A program made the position numbers and the translations under genes. Shown here piece after piece: positions 24,785 to 33,235 of a DNA stretch of 64,000 bases. The stretch is from Streptomyces sp. NBC_00178 (GTDB taxonomy: Bacteria > Actinomycetota > Actinomycetes > Streptomycetales > Streptomycetaceae). The stretch spans positions 4,431,501 through 4,495,500 of the forward strand of contig NZ_CP108143.1 in assembly GCF_036206005.1 (NCBI RefSeq), given 5' to 3'. Positions within the stretch are counted from its first letter, which is position 1. Each line of letters begins with the position of its first letter. The notes below the pieces were generated by a model, which worked only from the letters and a program-made list of their open reading frames with translations, did no database searches and was not told the origin of the DNA.

Positions 24785-26410
24785 ATGGCGAAGATCCTGA
24801 AGTTCGACGAGGACGCCCGTCGCGCCCTTGAGCGCGGCGTCAACAAGCTTGCCGACACGGTGAAGGTGACGATCGGCCCCAAGGGCCGCAACGTCGTCAT
24901 CGACAAGAAGTTCGGCGCCCCCACCATCACCAACGACGGTGTCACCATCGCGCGCGAGGTCGAGCTCGACGACCCGTACGAGAACCTCGGTGCCCAGCTG
25001 GTGAAGGAGGTGGCCACCAAGACCAACGACGTCGCGGGCGACGGCACCACCACCGCCACCGTGCTCGCCCAGGCCCTCGTCCGCGAAGGTCTGCGCAACG
25101 TCGCCGCGGGTGCCTCCCCGGCCGCCCTGAAGAAGGGCATCGACGCCGCCGTCAAGGCCGTGTCCGAGGAGCTCCTCGCGACCGCCCGCCCGATCGACGA
25201 CAAGGCCGACATCGCCGCCGTGGCCGCGCTCTCCGCGCAGGACCCGCAGGTCGGCGAGCTCATCGCGGACGCGATGGACAAGGTCGGCAAGGACGGTGTC
25301 ATCACCGTCGAGGAGTCCAACACCTTCGGTCTGGACCTCGAGTTCACCGAGGGCATGGCCTTCGACAAGGGCTACCTGTCGCCGTACATGGTGACCGACC
25401 AGGAGCGTATGGAGGCCGTCCTCGACGACCCGTACATCCTGATCCACCAGGGCAAGATCGGCTCCATCCAGGAGCTGCTCCCGCTGCTGGAGAAGGTCAT
25501 CCAGGCCGGTGCCTCCAAGCCGCTCCTGATCATCGCCGAGGACGTCGAGGGCGAGGCGCTCTCCACCCTCGTCGTCAACAAGATCCGTGGCACCTTCAAC
25601 GCCGTCGCGGTGAAGGCCCCCGGCTTCGGTGACCGCCGCAAGGCCATGCTCGGCGACATCGCCACCCTCACCGGTGCGACCGTCATCGCCGAGGAGGTCG
25701 GCCTCAAGCTCGACCAGGCCGGTCTGGACGTGCTGGGCACCGCCCGCCGCGTCACCGTCTCGAAGGACGACACGACCATCGTCGACGGCGGCGGCGACTC
25801 CGCCGACGTCAAGGGCCGCGTCAACCAGATCAAGGCCGAGATCGAGTCCACGGACTCCGACTGGGACCGCGAGAAGCTCCAGGAGCGCCTCGCGAAGCTG
25901 GCCGGCGGTGTGTGCGTGATCCGTGTCGGTGCCGCCACCGAGGTGGAGCTCAAGGAGAAGAAGCACCGTCTGGAGGACGCCATCTCCGCGACCCGCGCCG
26001 CGGTCGAGGAGGGCATCGTCTCCGGTGGTGGCTCCGCTCTGGTCCACGCCGTCAAGGTCCTCGAGGGCAACCTCGGCAAGACCGGCGACGAGGCCACGGG
26101 TGTCGCGGTCGTGCGCCGCGCCGCCGTCGAGCCGCTCCGCTGGATCGCCGAGAACGCAGGCCTCGAGGGCTACGTCATCACCTCGAAGGTCTCCGAGCTC
26201 GACAAGGGCCAGGGCTTCAACGCCGCGACCGGTGAGTACGGCGACCTGGTGAAGGCCGGCGTCATCGACCCGGTCAAGGTCACCCGCTCCGCCCTGGAGA
26301 ACGCCGCGTCCATCGCGTCGCTGCTCCTCACGACCGAGACCCTGGTCGTCGAGAAGCCGGCCGAGGAAGAGGCCGACGCCGGTCACGGCGGCCACGGCCA
26401 CTCCCACTAG
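24785..26410 (+). CDS. groEL1: chaperonin GroEL (GroEL1 type)
   Basis: 60-kDa ATP-driven protein-folding chaperonin. 541 residues with the conserved TIGPKGRNVVIDKKFGAP, DVAGDGTTTATVLAQ near residue 84 and GGGSALVHAV near residue 412. The C-terminus ends HGGHGHSH, the His-rich tail typical of actinobacterial GroEL1 rather than the GGM tail of the housekeeping GroEL2. Actinobacteria usually keep GroEL2 elsewhere without groES. Operon with groES. Confidence 0.97.
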   Translation: MAKILKFDEDARRALERGVNKLADTVKVTIGPKGRNVVIDKKFGAPTITNDGVTIAREVELDDPYENLGAQLVKEVATKTNDVAGDGTTTATVLAQALVREGLRNVAAGASPAALKKGIDAAVKAVSEELLATARPIDDKADIAAVAALSAQDPQVGELIADAMDKVGKDGVITVEESNTFGLDLEFTEGMAFDKGYLSPYMVTDQERMEAVLDDPYILIHQGKIGSIQELLPLLEKVIQAGASKPLLIIAEDVEGEALSTLVVNKIRGTFNAVAVKAPGFGDRRKAMLGDIATLTGATVIAEEVGLKLDQAGLDVLGTARRVTVSKDDTTIVDGGGDSADVKGRVNQIKAEIESTDSDWDREKLQERLAKLAGGVCVIRVGAATEVELKEKKHRLEDAISATRAAVEEGIVSGGGSALVHAVKVLEGNLGKTGDEATGVAVVRRAAVEPLRWIAENAGLEGYVITSKVSELDKGQGFNAATGEYGDLVKAGVIDPVKVTRSALENAASIASLLLTTETLVVEKPAEEEADAGHGGHGHSH

Positions 26411-26427
26411 TACCGCTCCGTACGCGG

Positions 26428-26468
26428 CCGAGGCCCGGTACCCCCGTCGCGGGGGCACCGGGCCTCGG
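26428..26468. terminator. terminator after groEL1
   Basis: An 18- to 19-bp GC-rich hairpin with one internal mismatch (left arm starts CCGAGGCCCGGT, right arm ends ACCGGGCCTCGG) lies 18 nt after the groEL1 stop. The convergent SDR gene ends nearby, so it may serve both strands. Confidence 0.8.
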
Positions 26469-26496
26469 TGCGTCGGCGCCCCGGTGACCCGCGGCG

Positions 26497-27270
26497 CTAC
26501 TTCGGGCCGTACGTGCGCCCCGCGCGGGTGGTCACGCCGCTCAGCAGGCTCCGGGGCGTCAGCTTCACCAGCCCCATCAGGGCCTTGTACCGGGGATCCG
26601 GGACGGACACCGACCTGCCCCGGGCCAGATCGGCCAGGGCGGCGGTCACCAGCTTGTCCGCGTCGAGCCACATCCAGGCCGGGATGTCGCCGGTTCCCAT
26701 CCCGGCCCGCTCGTGGAACTCGGTCCGCACGAAGCCGGGGCACAGCGCCATCAGGCGGACGCCCGAACCCGCCAGGTCCTTCGCGGCGCCCTGGGTGAAC
26801 TGCACGACCCACGCCTTAGACGCCCCGTACGTCCCCCGGGGGAGGAAGGCGGCCACGGAGGCCACGTTGACGACACCGCCGCGGCCGCGCTCGCGCATGG
26901 GACCCGTGGCGGCCGAGGTCAGGCGCAGCACCGCCTCGCAGTGGACCTTGAGCATCGTCAGCTCGTCGGCGACGGAGACGTCGAGATAGCGGCCCTTGTT
27001 GCCGAAACCGGCGTTGTTGACCAGGAGGTCGACCGGGCTGTGACGGTCCGTCAGCCTCGCCTCGACCGCCTCGATTCCGGCGTCCGCCGACAGGTCGGCC
27101 GTCAGTACCTCGGCCTCGATGCCGTGCCGGTCGTGCAGCTCCGTCGCCTGGGTCCGCAGCCGCTCCGTGTCACGGGCCACCAGCACCAGGTTGTGTCCGT
27201 CACTCGCGAGCCGCCGCGCGAAGGCGGCCCCGATCCCCGCGGTCGCGCCCGTAATCAGTGCAGTCGTCAT
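26497..27270 (-). CDS. short-chain dehydrogenase/reductase
   Basis: A 257-residue NAD(P)-dependent oxidoreductase. The cofactor motif is TGATAGIG near residue 7, NNAG occurs near residue 84, and the catalytic Tyr-Lys is in YGASKAW near residue 152. ATG 27270 is chosen; TAACGT 7 nt upstream resembles a -10 box of a leaderless transcript. A GTG at 27279 is an alternative start. Substrate unknown. Confidence 0.9.
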   Translation of the reverse strand: MTTALITGATAGIGAAFARRLASDGHNLVLVARDTERLRTQATELHDRHGIEAEVLTADLSADAGIEAVEARLTDRHSPVDLLVNNAGFGNKGRYLDVSVADELTMLKVHCEAVLRLTSAATGPMRERGRGGVVNVASVAAFLPRGTYGASKAWVVQFTQGAAKDLAGSGVRLMALCPGFVRTEFHERAGMGTGDIPAWMWLDADKLVTAALADLARGRSVSVPDPRYKALMGLVKLTPRSLLSGVTTRAGRTYGPK

Positions 27271-27360
27271 ACGCGGCACGTTAGTGCCCCGCGCGGACGC
27301 GCCACCGGTCAGCCCGGTGGTGCTCCGGGACGCGGGACCGGCGGCGGGCCGGCGGACGGG

Positions 27361-28056
27361 TCAGGAGGCGGGGGCGCCCTCGGCGGGGGCCGGGCCGTTC
27401 CTGGCCAGGTACGCCCGCGCGGCCCGCAGCGTCTCCCCGTGCAGCGCGTCACCGGCCTCCAGCAGACGCGGCAGCAGATGGCGCTCCGTCGTCGTCGCCC
27501 TGAACTCCATTGCGGCCGTGATGTCGTGGGCCGGGCGGTGCACGATCTCCACGGCGTCACCCGCGCGGATCGTCCCCGGCCGGATCACGCGCAGGTACGC
27601 GCCCGTGGCGGCCTCCCGGGTGAACCGCCTCACCCAGCCGCGCTCGCCCATGTGCCCGGCGAAGGTCCGGCACGGGATGCGGCCCGAGGTGACCTCCAGG
27701 ACCAGCTCCCCGCCGACCCGCCACCGCTCCCCGATCCTGGCGTGGCTGACGACGACGCCCGACGTCGTCAGGTTCTCGCCGAACGCACCGTTGGGCAGGG
27801 GCCTGCCGAGCGTCTTCTCCCAGACGTCGAGCTCCTCGCGGGCATAGGCGTACACCGCCTGGTCCGTGCCGCCGTGGTGCCGGAGGTCGCACACGGCGTC
27901 CCCGGCGAGCCCGCTGCCGCCGCTGCCCTTGGGGCCCGGGTCGGACACCCGCACCGGCGCGTCGGCCGGCTGCTTGCCGATCCCGGTCAGTCCCGAGGCC
28001 GAGTCGGTGTGCGACGACGGGGTGGGGAGGCCGAGGTTCACGGTGAGGACCTTCAT
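27361..28056 (-). CDS. MOSC domain protein (YiiM-like)
   Basis: A 231-residue MOSC-domain protein related to molybdenum-cofactor sulfurases and YiiM-type reductases. It has the family segments GAFGENLTTSGV near residue 92 and IPCRTFAGHMGERGW near residue 128, where the Cys may be the sulfur or ligand residue. A 3-alpha C-terminal region follows (HRPAHDITAAMEF...). Divergent from a LysR-type regulator, which may control it. Confidence 0.88.
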   Translation of the reverse strand: MKVLTVNLGLPTPSSHTDSASGLTGIGKQPADAPVRVSDPGPKGSGGSGLAGDAVCDLRHHGGTDQAVYAYAREELDVWEKTLGRPLPNGAFGENLTTSGVVVSHARIGERWRVGGELVLEVTSGRIPCRTFAGHMGERGWVRRFTREAATGAYLRVIRPGTIRAGDAVEIVHRPAHDITAAMEFRATTTERHLLPRLLEAGDALHGETLRAARAYLARNGPAPAEGAPAS

Positions 28057-28093
28057 GCCGTACACGGTAGCCGCGCGGCACTCAAAGCCGCTC

Positions 28094-28110
28094 ATGATTT
28101 ATCGGATCAT
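28094..28110. promoter_or_regulatory. palindrome between MOSC and LysR genes
   Basis: ATGAT, TTATCGG, ATCAT: perfect 5-bp arms in the 81-nt divergent intergenic region. The location and AT-rich arms suit an operator for the adjacent LysR regulator. Confidence 0.45.
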
Positions 28111-28137
28111 CATGCAAGCGTCGCTTATGGTTGGAGG

Positions 28138-29031
28138 GTGATCGAAGCTCGTCATCTCCGCGTCCTGCGCGCCGTCGCCACCAGCGGATCGTTCTCCGCC
28201 GCCGCGCGCGACCTCGGCTGCACCCAGCCCGCCGTCAGCCAGCAGATGAAAGCCCTGGAGAACTCCGCCGGCACCCCCCTCCTGATCCGTACGGGGCGGG
28301 AGATGCGGCTCACCCAGGCGGGCGAGGCGCTGGTGCGCCACGCGTCGGGCATCCTCGCCGGCCTCACCGCCGCCGAGGAGGAGATCGCCGCGATCGCCGG
28401 ACTCCGCGCGGGCCGGGTCCGGCTCGTGTCCTTCCCGAGCGGCAGCTCCACCCTGGTTCCGGGCGCCCTCGCGGCGCTGCGGGCCGCGCACCCCGGCACG
28501 CAGGTGTCGCTCGTGGAGGCGGAGCCGCCCCGCTCGGTGGAGATGCTGCGCGACGGTGACGTCGACATCGCCCTCGCCTTCCGCTACGGCACCACCGGTG
28601 GCGAATGGGACGACCTGGTCGTGCGCCCGCTGCTCACGGACCGGCTGATCGGTCTCGTACCCGAGGGGCACCGGCTGGCCGGCGCCGCCGCGGTGGACAT
28701 CGCCGAGCTGACGGACGAGCCGTGGATCGCGGGCTGCCCCCGGTGCAGGCGCCAGCTGGTCGAGGTCTGCGAGGAGGCCGGGTTCACCCCCCGGATCGAC
28801 TTCGCCACCGACGACTATCCGGCGGTGGTCGGTCTCGTCGGTGCCGGCCTCGGCATCGCCGTCCTGCCCGAGCTCGCCCTGGAGTCCGTACGGGCCAAGG
28901 GGGCGCGCACGGTGACCGTGGAGCCGGCCGTCGAGCGGGAGATCGTCGCGCTCACCCTGCCCGACCTCGCCCGGGTTCCCGCGGTGGCGGCCACCCTGGA
29001 CCAGCTGGCCGTGGCCGCCGCACGCTGCTGA
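28138..29031 (+). CDS. LysR family transcriptional regulator
   Basis: A 297-residue LTTR. The winged-helix domain occupies residues 1-65 (HLRVLRAVATSGSFSAAARDLG, CTQPAVSQQMKALE). The effector domain from about residue 90 has an unusual AGCPRCRRQL near residue 200 plus another Cys (VEVCEEAGF), possibly redox or metal sensing. GTG start; TATGGT 6 nt upstream resembles a leaderless -10. It is divergent from the MOSC gene, its likely target. Confidence 0.93.
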   Translation: MIEARHLRVLRAVATSGSFSAAARDLGCTQPAVSQQMKALENSAGTPLLIRTGREMRLTQAGEALVRHASGILAGLTAAEEEIAAIAGLRAGRVRLVSFPSGSSTLVPGALAALRAAHPGTQVSLVEAEPPRSVEMLRDGDVDIALAFRYGTTGGEWDDLVVRPLLTDRLIGLVPEGHRLAGAAAVDIAELTDEPWIAGCPRCRRQLVEVCEEAGFTPRIDFATDDYPAVVGLVGAGLGIAVLPELALESVRAKGARTVTVEPAVEREIVALTLPDLARVPAVAATLDQLAVAAARC

Positions 29032-29124
29032 CGGGCGCACCGCGGTACTCCCGGCACACGCCCGCGGAGGGATGCGCCGGGTGAAGGGAGAAACGTTTCT
29101 GCGTTCGATTGGGCCCGCAGGGTG

Positions 29125-29454
29125 TCAGGTGGGGTCCGATCCCTCGGACGGCGCCGAGTGGGCGGAGATCAGCCGGTTGCGGGCGCGGCCCATGAGCTCC
29201 TCGCGCTCGTCCTCGGTCAGGCCGCCCCACACGCCGTAGGGCTCCCGGACCGCGAGTGCGTGCGCCGCGCACTCGGCGCGTACCGGGCAGCGCATGCAGA
29301 CCTCTTTCGCCGAGGTCTCACGGGCGCTCCGGGCCGCTCCGCGTTCTCCCTCGGGGTGGAAGAAGAGCGAGCTGTCGACCCCGCGGCAGGCGGCCAGCAG
29401 CTGCCAGTCCCACAGATCCGCGTTGGGTCCTGGAAGGCGGGAGAAATCTGCCAT
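29125..29454 (-). CDS. whiD: WhiB-family iron-sulfur regulator WhiD
   Basis: A 109-residue WhiB-like protein needed for late sporulation steps in Streptomyces. The four cluster-binding cysteines are C23, C53, C56 and C62 (KEVCMRCPVRAEC). The G[VI]WGG motif follows as EPYGVWGGLTEDERE. I call it WhiD rather than another Wbl because it is divergent from bldM, as in S. coelicolor. ATG with GAGGGGAC upstream. It binds a 4Fe-4S cluster and acts with the principal sigma factor. Confidence 0.92.
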   Translation of the reverse strand: MADFSRLPGPNADLWDWQLLAACRGVDSSLFFHPEGERGAARSARETSAKEVCMRCPVRAECAAHALAVREPYGVWGGLTEDEREELMGRARNRLISAHSAPSEGSDPT

Positions 29455-29534
29455 TGCGTGTCCCCTCGAAACCTTGCTGAGTCGGAATCTGCATCTCGAC
29501 CGTTGGTGCTCGTCGGTGACCTGAGTCCCGACCG

Positions 29535-29559
29535 TACATCTACGGTGTTAGTAGATGTA
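29535..29559. promoter_or_regulatory. inverted repeat in the whiD-bldM intergenic region
   Basis: TACATCTAC, 7 nt, GTAGATGTA: perfect 9-bp arms in a conspicuously AT-rich segment 81-105 nt upstream of whiD. It probably binds a developmental regulator controlling whiD. I cannot assign the protein. Confidence 0.6.
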
Positions 29560-29725
29560 AATATGACTTCTTGCGAATCTAGCCTCAGACGCCAGCAAAA
29601 GGGAAGAAAACCCGCTAAATGGGGCAGGTCAACGGGTGAGGGGCCGATCGGGGAGCGTGTGATTCCGTGTCGCTCTTCTCCGTGCGCGGGCCCTCACTTA
29701 GAGTGCCGAACCGGACGCTTCGGAC

Positions 29726-29753
29726 CGTAACTCTTTCGAGTGACCGTCGTTGA
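29726..29753 (+). promoter_or_regulatory. bldM p1 promoter, sigma-BldN type
   Basis: CGTAAC (29726-29731), 16 nt, CGTTGA (29748-29753). This is, from memory, the consensus for sigma-BldN, and bldM p1 is a known direct target of BldN in S. coelicolor. Transcription would begin near 29760, giving a leader of about 115 nt. Confidence 0.85.
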
Positions 29754-29876
29754 TGAGGGGGAAGCGGTTGACGCAGAACGAGCTCGGGCAGATGTCCGAG
29801 GGGGTCGACCGCTCAGGTGACGACTTGTATCAGCCTGGAGGCTCAAGGTGACGCGCAACAGCTGCGGAGGTCGGGC

Positions 29877-30488
29877 ATGACATCCGTCCTCGTCTGCGAC
29901 GACTCCCCGCTTGCCCGAGAAGCGCTCCGCCGCGCGGTTGCGACCGTGCCCGGCGTCGAGCGTGTGACGACGGCGGCCAACGGCGAGGAAGTCCTCCGCC
30001 GTTGGGGGGCCGATCGTTCGGATCTGATTCTGATGGACGTACGCATGCCCGGTCTGGGGGGTGTGGAGACGGTCCGGCGGCTGCTCTCGGCGGACCCCGG
30101 CGCCCGGATCATCATGCTGACCGTCGCGGAGGACCTGGACGGTGTCGCGCTCGCGGTCGCCGCCGGGGCCCGTGGATATCTGCACAAGGACGCCTCCCGC
30201 GCCGAGCTGCGCGCGACCGTCACCCAGGCGCTGGCCGATCCGACGTGGCGGCTCGCCCCGCGCCGGCTGCGGTCCGCGGAGATGGGTGCGGCCCCGACGC
30301 TCACCGCCCGGGAGATCCAGGTGCTCGAAGGCATGAGCCACGGCCGTTCCAACGCGGAGATCGGGCGCGAGCTCTTCCTCTCGGAGGACACGGTGAAGAC
30401 GCACGCGAGGCGCCTGTTCAAGAAGCTCGGGGCCTCGGACCGGGCGCACGCCGTCGCGCTCGGCTTCCGCTGGGGCCTGGTCCGCTGA
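29877..30488 (+). CDS. bldM: atypical response regulator BldM
   Basis: Developmental regulator of aerial hyphae and sporulation genes; 203 residues as in S. coelicolor. Receiver domain 1-120 with acidic CDDS and D54 in LILMDVRMPG; LuxR-type HTH domain 140-203 (LTAREIQVLEGMSHGRSNAE). BldM works without a known histidine kinase, and D54 is reported to be dispensable. It acts as a homodimer or with WhiI. ATG is preceded by GGAGG with a spacing of 6. Its promoter carries a BldN-type site. Confidence 0.96.
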   Translation: MTSVLVCDDSPLAREALRRAVATVPGVERVTTAANGEEVLRRWGADRSDLILMDVRMPGLGGVETVRRLLSADPGARIIMLTVAEDLDGVALAVAAGARGYLHKDASRAELRATVTQALADPTWRLAPRRLRSAEMGAAPTLTAREIQVLEGMSHGRSNAEIGRELFLSEDTVKTHARRLFKKLGASDRAHAVALGFRWGLVR

Positions 30489-30675
30489 TGCCGCCGCGCG
30501 ACCGGTAGCCGTGCGATCCCGTCCGCACGCCGGCGGACGGGGCGGCGGTGGCGGCGGACCTGCGGCCGGGCCCTCCCCACCAGCGGTATGTGACGCTTCC
30601 CGGCCGATGCCGCATCCTTGAGTGTGGAGCCCCCGCGGGGGACATTCGGTCGAGCGGAAGGGGAGGGCGCAGGAC

Positions 30676-31488
30676 ATGACATCCGGCGCACCCGCTCAAC
30701 ACGCTGGAGCACCCGCTCGCAGCGCCGACGACACGCGGACCGACGCACGGGCGGCCCGTGCGGAGGTGCCGGCCGGGGGTGTTGAACCGCCTGCGGACGG
30801 GACGCCGGCCCTCGACGCCGGCGGCATCCCGCGGCACCACGCTGATAACGCTTCGGTGCACAACTCGGGACGCGATGCATCGGACCGGACGGTGTCAAGG
30901 CACCATGGTCCGATGCGCGAGGACGGGACGACGGTGATCGGTGCTCTGGTGCACCGTGCCGTCGACGGCGACGCGCAGGCCACCCACGATCTGCTGGCGC
31001 ACGTCCACCCCCTCGCCCTGCGCTACTGCAGGTCCCGGCTGAACAGGCTTCCGGGTGATGCCCGTCACTTCGTCGAGGACCTCGCGCAGGAGGTCTGCGT
31101 CGCCGTGCTGATGGCGCTGCCGCGCTACAAGGACACCGGCAGACCCTTCGAGGCCTTCGTCTTCGCCATCGCGGGACACAAGGTCGCCGACCTCCAGCGC
31201 GCCGCGATGCGGCACCCCGGATCGACGGCAGTCCCCTCCGACGAGATGCCCGAGCGGCCGGACGACTCGCTGGGACCGGAGGAGCGCGCCCTGCTCAGCA
31301 GCGACGCGGCCTGGGCCAAGAAGCTTCTCGCCAATCTTCCGGAGAACCAGCGTGAGCTGCTGGTCCTCCGCGTCGCGGTCGGACTGACCGCCGAGGAGAC
31401 CGGGCAGATGCTCGGGATGTCCCCGGGCGCGGTCCGTGTCGCGCAGCACCGTGCGCTGAGCAGGCTGCGCGCACTCGCGGGCCAGTAG
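30676..31488 (+). CDS. shbA: ECF-type sigma factor (ShbA / SigD-like)
   Basis: Group 4 sigma factor. The 270 residues comprise a low-complexity, probably disordered N-terminus of ~80 residues, a sigma2 domain (about 110-175, FVEDLAQEVCVAVLMALPRY) and a sigma4 domain (about 205-265, LPENQRELLVLRVAVGLTAEE). The position beside bldM and guaB matches ShbA, which controls hrdB transcription in Streptomyces, and SigD next to guaB2 in mycobacteria. The symbol rests on this synteny. ATG 30676 is chosen because of GGGGAGGG upstream; an internal ATG at 30913 is possible. Confidence 0.82.
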   Translation: MTSGAPAQHAGAPARSADDTRTDARAARAEVPAGGVEPPADGTPALDAGGIPRHHADNASVHNSGRDASDRTVSRHHGPMREDGTTVIGALVHRAVDGDAQATHDLLAHVHPLALRYCRSRLNRLPGDARHFVEDLAQEVCVAVLMALPRYKDTGRPFEAFVFAIAGHKVADLQRAAMRHPGSTAVPSDEMPERPDDSLGPEERALLSSDAAWAKKLLANLPENQRELLVLRVAVGLTAEETGQMLGMSPGAVRVAQHRALSRLRALAGQ

Positions 31489-31580
31489 GGCACGGTTCCG
31501 GCGCATCCCCTTCCGCTTGTGGGAAGCCACAGAAACCCGGTGTGATCTTGCTCGTGGAATGAGACACCCCGCGAGGCCGT

Positions 31581-31586
31581 TAGCAT
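31581..31586 (+). promoter_or_regulatory. -10 box of guaB
   Basis: TAGCAT about 40 nt before the guaB ATG fits a vegetative -10 hexamer. ATGAGA, 16 nt upstream, is a weak -35. Confidence 0.4.
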
Positions 31587-31625
31587 GGACATCCGCACCG
31601 ATCAAGGCCATTTGGGGAAGGTGTC

Positions 31626-33131
31626 ATGACTGCAAACGTCGACGGAGTGCCCGAGAAATTCGCGACGCTCGGGCTGACATACGACGACGTGCTGCTGCTG
31701 CCCGGCGCGTCCGACATGGCGCCCGATCAGATCGATACCGCCTCGCACATCTCGAAGAACGTGCGGGTGAACATCCCGCTGCTCTCGGCGGCGATGGACA
31801 AGGTCACCGAGGCGCGCATGGCCATCGCCATGGCCCGGCAGGGCGGCGCGGGTGTCCTGCACCGCAATCTCTCCATCGCCGACCAGGCGAACCAGGTCGA
31901 CCTGGTGAAGCGCTCCGAGTCCGGGATGGTCACCGACCCGATCACGGTGCACCCGGACGCGACCCTCCGCGAGGCCGACGAGCTCTGCGCGAAGTTCCGC
32001 ATCAGCGGTGTGCCCGTGACCGACCCGGCGGGCAAGCTGCTCGGCATCGTCACCAACCGCGACATGGCCTTCGAGTCGGACCGCACCCGCCAGGTGCGCG
32101 AGGTCATGACGCCGATGCCGCTCGTCACGGGCAAGGTCGGCATCTCCGGCGTCGACGCCATGGAGCTGCTGCGCCGCCACAAGATCGAGAAGCTCCCCCT
32201 GGTCGACGACGCCGGGATCCTCAAGGGCCTCATCACCGTCAAGGACTTCGTCAAGGCGGAGAAGTACCCGAACGCCGCCAAGGACAAGGGCGGCCGGCTG
32301 ATCGTCGGCGCGGCGGTCGGCGTCGCCGGTGACGCCTTCGAGCGCGCCCAGGCGCTGGTCGAGGCGGGCGTCGACTTCATCGTCGTCGACACCGCCCACG
32401 GCCACTCCCGCCTCGTCGGCGACATGGTCGCCAAGATCAAGTCGAACGCCTCCGGAGTCGACGTCATCGGCGGCAACATCGCCACCCGTGACGGCGCCCA
32501 GGCGCTCATCGACGCGGGTGTCGACGGCATCAAGGTCGGCGTCGGCCCCGGCTCCATCTGCACCACGCGTGTGGTCGCCGGCATCGGCGTCCCGCAGGTC
32601 ACCGCGATCTACGAGGCGTCGCTCGCCGCGAAGGCGGCCGGAGTCCCGGTCATCGGCGACGGCGGTCTGCAGTACTCCGGTGACATCGCCAAGGCCCTGG
32701 TGGCCGGCGCGGACACCGTGATGCTCGGCTCGCTGCTCGCGGGCTGCGAGGAGTCCCCGGGCGAGTTGCTCTTCATCAACGGCAAGCAGTTCAAGTCGTA
32801 CCGCGGCATGGGCTCGCTCGCCGCCATGCAGACCCGTGGCGACCAGCGCTCGTACTCCAAGGACCGCTACTTCCAGGAGGGCGTCGCCTCCGACGAGAAG
32901 CTGGTCCCCGAGGGCATCGAGGGCCAGGTTCCCTACCGCGGCCCGCTGTCCGCGGTGGTCCACCAGCTCACCGGCGGTCTCCGCCAGTCGATGTTCTACG
33001 TCGGCGGCAGGACCGTCCCGGAGCTGCAGACGAACGGCCGCTTCGTCCGGATCACCTCGGCGGGCCTCAAGGAGAGTCACCCGCACGACATCCAGATGAC
33101 GGTCGAAGCGCCGAACTACAGCAGGAAGTAA
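31626..33131 (+). CDS. guaB: inosine-5'-monophosphate dehydrogenase
   Basis: Oxidises IMP to XMP with NAD, the committed step to GMP. 501 residues with the complete TIM-barrel enzyme. Two CBS domains (about residues 105-230) are inserted. The catalytic loop is VGPGSICTTRVV near residue 305, with the active Cys, followed by the flap RGMGSLAAM. ATG with GGGGAAGGTG upstream. The next step, guaA, lies at 51.8 kb. Confidence 0.97.
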   Translation: MTANVDGVPEKFATLGLTYDDVLLLPGASDMAPDQIDTASHISKNVRVNIPLLSAAMDKVTEARMAIAMARQGGAGVLHRNLSIADQANQVDLVKRSESGMVTDPITVHPDATLREADELCAKFRISGVPVTDPAGKLLGIVTNRDMAFESDRTRQVREVMTPMPLVTGKVGISGVDAMELLRRHKIEKLPLVDDAGILKGLITVKDFVKAEKYPNAAKDKGGRLIVGAAVGVAGDAFERAQALVEAGVDFIVVDTAHGHSRLVGDMVAKIKSNASGVDVIGGNIATRDGAQALIDAGVDGIKVGVGPGSICTTRVVAGIGVPQVTAIYEASLAAKAAGVPVIGDGGLQYSGDIAKALVAGADTVMLGSLLAGCEESPGELLFINGKQFKSYRGMGSLAAMQTRGDQRSYSKDRYFQEGVASDEKLVPEGIEGQVPYRGPLSAVVHQLTGGLRQSMFYVGGRTVPELQTNGRFVRITSAGLKESHPHDIQMTVEAPNYSRK

Positions 33132-33144
33132 GGCATCAGCGCAG

Positions 33145-33182
33145 GTGAGGGGCGGACCGGGGTTCCCGGGACCGCCCCTCAC
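33145..33182 (+). terminator. terminator after guaB
   Basis: GTGAGGGGCGG and CCGCCCCTCAC form an 11-bp perfect stem around a self-complementary loop region, 13 nt after the guaB stop. Confidence 0.75.
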
Positions 33183-33235
33183 GTGTGTGTCGGGGATACT
33201 GGTCAGCGCAGACGTAGAGGAAAGGCCACATCATC

